Assembly: GCA_030549175.1 (NCBI GenBank)
Contig: JAUKUA010000007.1
Coordinates: forward strand, 806,001-870,000
Length of the DNA: 64,000 nt
From: Lasiosphaeris hirsuta
Lineage: Eukaryota > Ascomycota > Sordariomycetes > Sordariales > Lasiosphaeriaceae
Reading direction: 5' to 3'
Part shown: in pieces, positions 58,068 to 64,000 of the stretch
Position numbering within the stretch: position 1 is the stretch's first letter
Layout of the letters: every line of letters begins with the position of its first letter
Made by a program: the position numbers and the translations under genes
The notes under the pieces: generated by a model
What the model saw: only the letters and a program-made list of their open reading frames with translations
What the model was told of the DNA's origin: nothing
The model's database searches: none

Positions 58068-59340
58068 ACGCAGTTTTATCCATGATAACCCTACCCAAGT
58101 TTCCGGCCGTCTGCCAGAGCTCGAGAGCTTCACGCTCTGCGGGAAACATTCTCATTAGCTGAACATGCGGGGCAGTGCAGCTTCTTGCACCAGTCGTCGC
58201 TAGGGCCCGACGTCGTGTTCGTAACAAGGCGCAGATCTCAGTAGGCGTCGTTGGTGGGTGACGATCTCGATGATGGGGCGCTCGGTCGCGTTTATATGCC
58301 GCCTGTCGTGTTATGGTCCGCACGTCTCGTCGAACTCGCCAAGTAATGACAGTGGCTACTCGGAACGTGGACGTCGAGTGCCACCCTCTCTCTGGGCGGC
58401 GCTGCGTTTGGCTCGTTTCTGCAGTCCGTACGCGCCTTAGATTCCAATTCGAGGCAAAATAAAGGTCGGCTTCAGATGCACTTACCAGGAGAAGGTCAAA
58501 AGGCTTTCGACTCGAGTGGATTCAGTGCCGTGCCGACACGAGGCGAATTATTGGGGGCCTGGTGGCTCTATTGATGCTGACGCTGAGCCACAGCCCATCG
58601 TGATACCAGGTTGTCAGTGAACGGAGTGCGGTGGTACCCCGCATAATCACATTGTGTTGGAGGGGTTCCCCCCACCTTGAGCGCAGGGTGCAGCCGCCAC
58701 CCCATCTGGCCTGTGCCATGGCCTGTGCCATGGCACCTATTTAGCTGCAGGCCAGGATCCCCTGGCCCGCACCACCATAGAATCACATCACCACTTTTCC
58801 ATTGCTCTGTCTTGCCCACATATTGGCCACATGCTCGAGAAGCCCACCATCTCCTTGCCTTCGGAACTGGCGAACATTGCCCTTAACTTCGATGAATGCG
58901 CCAGCCATATTGCTCTGAACAATAAATTCGACACCATGTGCGATCCTTAATCGCAAGGTGTAGGACGACGTTTGCAGGATACCTTCGGGGGCCGGAAGCC
59001 AGAAGCCAAGGACTCCTGAATCTATCGCGCCAAGTCATTTAATCATCTTAAGGGGAGACCAGAGGATTTCCGCAATTACGGCTTGCTTTCTCTCTTTGCA
59101 CTACCTGTGGAATTGGCCTCAATTGCATCTACCCCATATGTTAGATCAACCTGGGCGTAGAGTCCTTGGTGGCCATGGGTTTGCTCGGACAGCGCCTGGA
59201 TTGTGGGCATCTCCAGCCAGCTCTTTCGAGGGATCCCGAGGATGCATGTCTGAGCAGCTCGTCCAGTGGGTACCCCACGCCTGAGATTAGCCGTGAACCG
59301 GGTTACTGGATACTATGGAGCTGTAGAACCACGTTACACG
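58068..59340. other. Intergenic, nothing secure
   Basis: No recognisable gene. A 39-codon frame at 58,831-58,950 (MLEKPTISLPSELANIALNF) reads like protein and could be an exon or fragment. Confidence 0.3.
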
Positions 59341-59343
59341 GCT

Positions 59344-59760
59344 TCACAGGTGTCTAATAACCTGGTGAAGCCGTAAACACAGTGTCCAGCAGCAACAGGC
59401 CGCAATTCTTAGTCGTCGCCAAAAAAAGTTAAGGGCCACTAAGTCTAGATCCTCCTTCCTCCACGCCTTTGGTTTGAAGCCGCTTCCATTCGCAGAGGCT
59501 GCCGGAGACTGCTGTTCCTGAAGCGAGTCTGGCCCGATTTCCCCGTCCTTAAAGAAACTCTTGTCGACACAAGTTTGGGATATAAGTGAAGCCGACGAAA
59601 AAGCTGAATCGGTGGGCGACAACGTAGGGCGGCGAATGCGACTTCGGCGGACTTGGATATTGTAGCCCAAACTGTTCAAGAGCCGCTTATCTCTGCAAGT
59701 CGACGTCTCGCCTTTGTATGTTGATACCAGAATGGTTCGCTTGAGCCTGTCGGTCCCGCC
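59344..59760 (-). CDS. Hypothetical protein fragment
   Basis: A minus-strand frame of about 135 codons after a TAG reads TDRLKRTILVSTYKGETSTC, SLGYNIQVRRSRIRRPTLSP and FFKDGEIGPDSLQEQQSPAA, KPKAWRKEDLDLVALN. Composition is protein-like (Ser/Arg/Lys mix), with no motif. It could be one exon of a lost gene or chance. Confidence 0.25.
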   Translation of the reverse strand, partial: GGTDRLKRTILVSTYKGETSTCRDKRLLNSLGYNIQVRRSRIRRPTLSPTDSAFSSASLISQTCVDKSFFKDGEIGPDSLQEQQSPAASANGSGFKPKAWRKEDLDLVALNFFWRRLRIAACCCWTLCLRLHQVIRHL

Positions 59761-61385
59761 ACTTGGGGGCTATCATACCCCATCCCCCATCGAACCTCTC
59801 GCCCTATTTTTAACACATCTTATCTCTCGTCCTCGTTTAATAATATACCCGTTTCCCCTTGTCTTCCCCCTTAGCCCGCTCGTTGTTTTGTGCCCTCTCG
59901 TCAGCTATCTGCCCATGCCAGAGGCTTAGGATAACTGACAGGAAGTCGTGCCAGGGGAGGCAGACCAATGGCGCTATAAGGTCTACTAGGGCCAATCTCG
60001 GCTCGTGCCGACTTGGTCTTGTACTGTACAAGCAGACAAGGCATATTACCTACTATACTTTGCAGCGACCTTGGACGTGCACTGGATTTGGATATCATAG
60101 AAAGCTCTAACGAAAGTCGTGGCACGGGATACCACGGCGAATGACTGCGGCGAGCTCCCCGATGGCGAGACCGGTCATAAATCAGCATCTTCTAGAGCGG
60201 CACCGACATCTACTCTGGATCTTGACCGACATTTCATTACGGAGGAAGCTAACAATTCTATCAAAATGTCCTACGATTTCGACAGCCGCCCTTTTCCTTG
60301 CAGGTATCTCCAGAATTCCGACTGTCTCGTTCAATCTCTTTCCTATCATCCTCAAGAAGGCTCACTGATACCAGCGCCAGCAATAGCCACGATCTTTCTG
60401 GCGCCTGAGAGAGCATCTGCGATAATCTGCAATTTCTTGGGAACTAGGCCGGACGTGTGTGAGGCGGTCAAAATTGATTAGCACATAGATTACCACATTA
60501 CCATACATGTTCATCAACCCTAATTCAGTGCAATCCGACGGGCAATACTTTTACTAAACCTATCCCTTTGCACCATGCTTATAATGACTTGGGGCTGGCT
60601 GGAATTGCCCCTGCATCTCTTTTGCGCTGTTTTCTTTTTTCCTTTTCCGTTTTCCTTTGTCATTTGCCAGGTTTCAAATCGCAGCCTTACATAAGGGAGA
60701 GGTCCTTCGATCATAGATAGTTCAATCCACCAGGCGAATTCCCATCAAAAACCAGACCATTTACTGCGATTCTTTGATGTGCATTCTACTGTGGATTCTC
60801 TTGTGATTCTTTTTCGATGATTCTTTTGAAGCTACCTCCTCCCCCCGGTCAGAGATAAACCATCTGTCTCGACTACACAGATGATCTTTCTCCTGGGTTG
60901 CGGGCGTGTTTTTGTTTTTGTTTTTGTTTGCTGCGCGCGTTCCAGTGCCAGTTCAATATCATGTTCTCCTCTGACAGCGTAGGTGGGCAACGTCACAACC
61001 CGAACCACAACGTTCAAGGCCAATTGCTTCACGATTAGAGGGCCAGACAGTCATGATTGTGCTCATTACGCTTGTGTTGGCTGCTGGTAACGAAGAAGAG
61101 AGGAGACTTGTTTACTATTTGGCGCATATATGCAGGGTGTGGCTGGGAGCTCTTGGCTCCCACAAGGAGCATCCGCTCTCTGCAAGGAGCATAGATCCTT
61201 GGCAGAAGGAATCCTCTTTTGTATATACACCGTGCTCACGCACGCAGCTCTCTTAGCCAGAGCAGACTCAATTCAACACTTTTTCTTTCTGTTGCTCCGC
61301 TCCCAAAGTGCCAGACTGTTGTGTTGCCCTCGTCTGTCGACCCTTGCGAGCAGAAGTTGCCCTCTTGAAGGGGAGTTGCCCTTTT
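59761..61385. other. Intergenic, nothing secure
   Basis: Short frames on both strands (for example plus 60,119-60,481 with KMSYDFDSRPFPCRYL) are without recognised motifs. A (TTTTTG)n-like run lies at 60,910-60,928. Confidence 0.3.
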
Positions 61386-61763
61386 CTAATATTCCGAGGA
61401 GCGTATATCCTCGGCAGTACGCCTCTCGGCCCCGGTGGCACGTTTATCAGCCTCTTTGCGTTGACGACGCTCTTCAACGGCATACTGCTCAGCGTTGGCA
61501 ACACGCAACTCGGCCTCGGCAATAACCCGCTCAAGACGCCGCTCGGCCTCTTCGATTCGACGACGGTCTTCAGCAGCACGCTTGTCTAACTTAGCAGCAC
61601 GCTTGTCTGACTTAACAGCACGCTTGTCTGACTCAGCAGCACGCTTGTCTGACTCTTCGCGTTGGCGACGCTCTTCAGCAATGCGTCGCTTAGTCTCAGC
61701 GGTACGCCGTTTCAGTTGCTGCATCTCTTCGAACAAATTCGTCTCCATATCCTCCTCTGCCAT
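61386..61763 (-). CDS. Coiled-coil protein with heptad repeats
   Basis: From ATG 61,763 to the TAA at 61,386 a 125-residue frame begins MAEEDMETNLFEEMQQLKRR and is helical throughout. Its centre has four heptads of the form SDKRAAE, encoded by a 21-bp tandem repeat at about 61,574-61,657. Then RRRIEEAERRLERVIAEAEL and QYAVEERRQRKEADKRATG. No catalytic domain follows. In fungi such Glu/Arg coiled coils often head kinase-like or other multi-domain proteins; here it may be a truncated head or a stand-alone small protein. The frame continues open upstream of the ATG, so the start is an estimate. Confidence 0.5.
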   Translation of the reverse strand: MAEEDMETNLFEEMQQLKRRTAETKRRIAEERRQREESDKRAAESDKRAVKSDKRAAKLDKRAAEDRRRIEEAERRLERVIAEAELRVANAEQYAVEERRQRKEADKRATGAERRTAEDIRSSEY

Positions 61764-62040
61764 GGCAAAGACGTCGGGGTGTTGGACATGGCGAGCTGTT
61801 CGGAAGATAGCACCCAATCTCTGATAGGATATGGTGAAAAAAGGACTTGTGTATATGTATACGTTAGAACTACAAAGCCGAGCCCAGGAGCAGGGAGACA
61901 AACCGGGAGGTTCTAGCCGGGGGGCGGCAGAAGTCAATTGACAAACCTTTAGGACTGAGAAAGTTAGAGAGGTAGAATTTCACCTGTCCAGATGGCTGCT
62001 GATGGAGATGATCGTCATGGGTAACCTCGCGGTTTAGGTG

Positions 62041-62655
62041 CTAGTGAAATCCACCGCCACCATCTGCTTCCAACAAGCTGACCGTTGCCATTCCGAGACT
62101 TGGATAATGGGCGTCGATGATAAAGACGACACGGATCTTTCCATCGCTTTCTCGGATATAGTCCGTTGCCTTTTGCTCCACATGTGTCCAAGATTCACTC
62201 TATGAGACCTCGTACACGAGTGAAGCTTTAGGGTCGTGTATGGATCCGAACGAGCTATCAGGTATCTTATGCAATTTCCCCTTAAAGTAGATTGATGCTG
62301 TGTTGAAGCAGGTAATCCGCTTCGCCCGTTCTCGGATAGCGGCATTGTCGATGTTGAGGACAGCCCTCTGACTTTCCATGTTCAAAGTAACATTGACCCT
62401 CCATCTTATGAGAGAGTGGCCTCGTGATTCCCTAGACTCGGACATATCGAGGAGAGTAATATGGGATTGGTAGTTGTATTCGAAGCGAGCTGCGTTCCGT
62501 AGGCCGATACGATGCAGTTTGAGAAGGAGTTCGGAGAGTACGCTTCCAACTTGGTCGGGCGGCTAGGGAAAGCGAAACGACGGAATTCGCTGGTCGTGAT
62601 CGCGCGCGTCGTCGACGAGCCGGATGATCTGATCTGTCAAGGAACGACCTGTTAA
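62041..62655 (-). pseudogene. Fungal conserved protein (E-V-S-x-S type), TAG-interrupted
   Basis: One minus-strand frame reads LTDQIIRLVDDARDHDQRIP, SFRFP, TAG, PPDQVGSVLSELLLKLHRIG, NYQSHITLLDMSESRESRG, SSFGSIHDPKASLVYEVS, TAG, SESWTHVEQKATDYIRESDG, KIRVVFIIDAHYPSLGMATV to the stop at 62,041-62,043. Both internal stops are TAG, and CAG would restore Gln in a fitting context (FPQPPD, EVSQSES). The V-x-EVSQS..YI..S-x-G-x-I..V..I block is shared with a fungal family of unknown function and resembles the 52.2-kb relic. The start lies near 62,655 but is not fixed. Confidence 0.65.
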
Positions 62656-64000
62656 GGAACTATCCACAAAAAAAACTTGGCACGAGCTCGACTTATAGTC
62701 TGGCTGACCTTATGGGAGAGGTCAATACGCTTATTTTCTTGGATGCGTAGCGGCGTTGGAAACATTCCCCGAGATTTATGAGGGCCTAATTAGAATAGGA
62801 ATAGCGCCTGCTCCGCCGCTGAGCCGTATACGTCCTTGGCGCGAAACCGGGAAGTTGGTATTAACAGTTTCCCCGGCGCTCCGTGATGCCCTAGCGGCCT
62901 TAGAAAGTATGCCTCTGCTCTCCTGGAGAGGCTATGCTAGTATCGAGGGACCAGAGAAGCGACTTCGCGGACGGCCTTGGAGGCTCTAGTAGTCTCCAGA
63001 CCGGGACAATGACGTCACGATGAGTTCTGGTTAGGACGGGGGACGCGTGAGTATGTGAAAACAGTGGGAGCACTGGCTACTGTCGGAAAAAGCCAGCGCG
63101 GCTCGTCGATTCTTCGCTTCAGCCGCCGATTTCTCCTTCCCACGACCGACGTGCCTTTCCGTAGGCGTCTTTAAACCCGTTCGCCTAGTCTTTCCCCACC
63201 ATAATTGCCAGTTTCTGCCATGTCGACCCGCCTCACGCCCAATCGGGCCCGCTTCCCAAGAGTTATAAATAATCGCAGACACTTTCTCAGACGCTCAAAA
63301 GGTCATGGTTCTTACTAGCGCTACATCAGTACAACAGCTGGTATTCCAGTTGGTAGAACGCCTCTGGCATTAAGATAGCTAACAAAACCAGGACTTCCAC
63401 TTATCAGATAGACTTTACGCCAACAGCGCGCTCTTTAAAGAAGCTACTTCTTTCGACTCACGGAGGCCTCTGATCTTCCAGATAGCCTTACATATTCGAG
63501 ATTCTTACCGTAGGTTATGGGCCTAATAGAGACGTATAGATAGCTCGCATCACTACAACCTGAGCTTCTTCGTTACTATATACAAAATATCAACGTGCTC
63601 GAGACAACAGCGGGCCTGGCAATAGGCCTAGGCCGGCGATTCTATTATATTCCACTTTCCAGAAGTCTAGCCAACTTGAAGTGTCATCTCTGTCACGAAG
63701 CGTATGAATAGGATGACTGCCGACGCGATATCAAGGACTGCAATAACGAAGTCGAACTGACGCTTCCTTACCCACGGTGTAACGACCGCTACGAGGCTCG
63801 AAAGAAGGCTGGAATGCGACTCCGCCAATCGGCCAGCTCAGGCCGAGTATGATCATACTCGGCTAAACCTACCCGTAAGGTGATGAAATTGCTTACCTTA
63901 CCTGTGGCGATGGGTCGGCGAGTCCCGATCTCACCTACTTGAACGCACGCGTTGCCCCGTGCCTCGGGTGCACTGGGGTCCCATTCGTAAATCACGCCGG
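62656..64000. other. Window end, no gene secured
   Basis: Plus-strand text around 63,600-63,790 reads LANLKCHLCHEAYE, stop, DDCRRDIKDCNNEVELTLPY in one frame, with paired Cys that hint at a decayed zinc-binding protein. Stops interrupt it and no family is recognised. Confidence 0.3.

Noticed and set aside
57796..58323. Minus-strand 175-codon frame
   Set aside because: Largely antisense to the HET C-terminal half; no motif.
61130..61916. Plus-strand frames over the coiled-coil gene
   Set aside because: Ser/Arg-rich antisense readings of the heptad repeats.

Overview
The window looks like a repeat-rich, gene-poor (accessory or subtelomere-like) stretch of a filamentous ascomycete genome (Pezizomycotina). 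Three things point there: short GT-AG introns of 50-120 bp with CTAAC-type branch sites, several HET-domain (heterokaryon incompatibility) relics, and heavy RIP-like decay, in which transposons have become AT-rich and their CAG/CAA/TGG codons have turned into TAG/TAA stops. The order or genus cannot be told from what is visible.

Layout. 0-5.1 kb: a Nudix gene with one in-frame stop and a HET gene with two breaks, both on the minus strand. 5.1-14.3 kb: intergenic sequence with tandem and dispersed repeats, a small intact two-exon gene (8.3-8.7 kb), a tRNA-derived fragment, a broken Tc1-like transposase and two diverged LTRs. 14.3-36.0 kb: an AT-rich RIP desert. A complete Ty3/Gypsy chromovirus (18,231-26,960, 5-bp duplication GTTAG) sits inside an older decayed locus that holds an unknown minus-strand gene and a P-loop GTPase gene. 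After it come a second, truncated element whose 5' LTR is split by an inverted solo LTR (duplication CCTTA), and two LTRs joined head to tail. 36.0-41.9 kb: a minus-strand Tad-like LINE abutting the N-terminal part of a MULE transposase. 42.3-42.9 kb: an intact three-exon gene, paralogous to the 8.3-8.7 kb gene. 43.3-43.9 kb: a coiled-coil gene broken only by TAG/TAA stops. 45-50.7 kb: a plus-strand LINE. 50.9-64 kb: GC-richer sequence with decayed host genes: a 2OG-Fe(II) oxygenase gene with one frameshift, two HET relics, two genes with a shared E-x-x-x-SQ motif block, a MULE relic and a coiled-coil ORF.

How it fits together: almost every host gene here is broken, and several breaks are exactly the transitions RIP makes. 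The two small membrane-anchored paralogues are the clearest intact genes. They share an intron at the same position and phase, keep their reading frames among ruins, and match no family I can name, so they are the best lead for something undescribed. HET, P-loop GTPase and duplicated small genes together resemble the self/non-self recognition compartments of fungi, but that functional link is inference.
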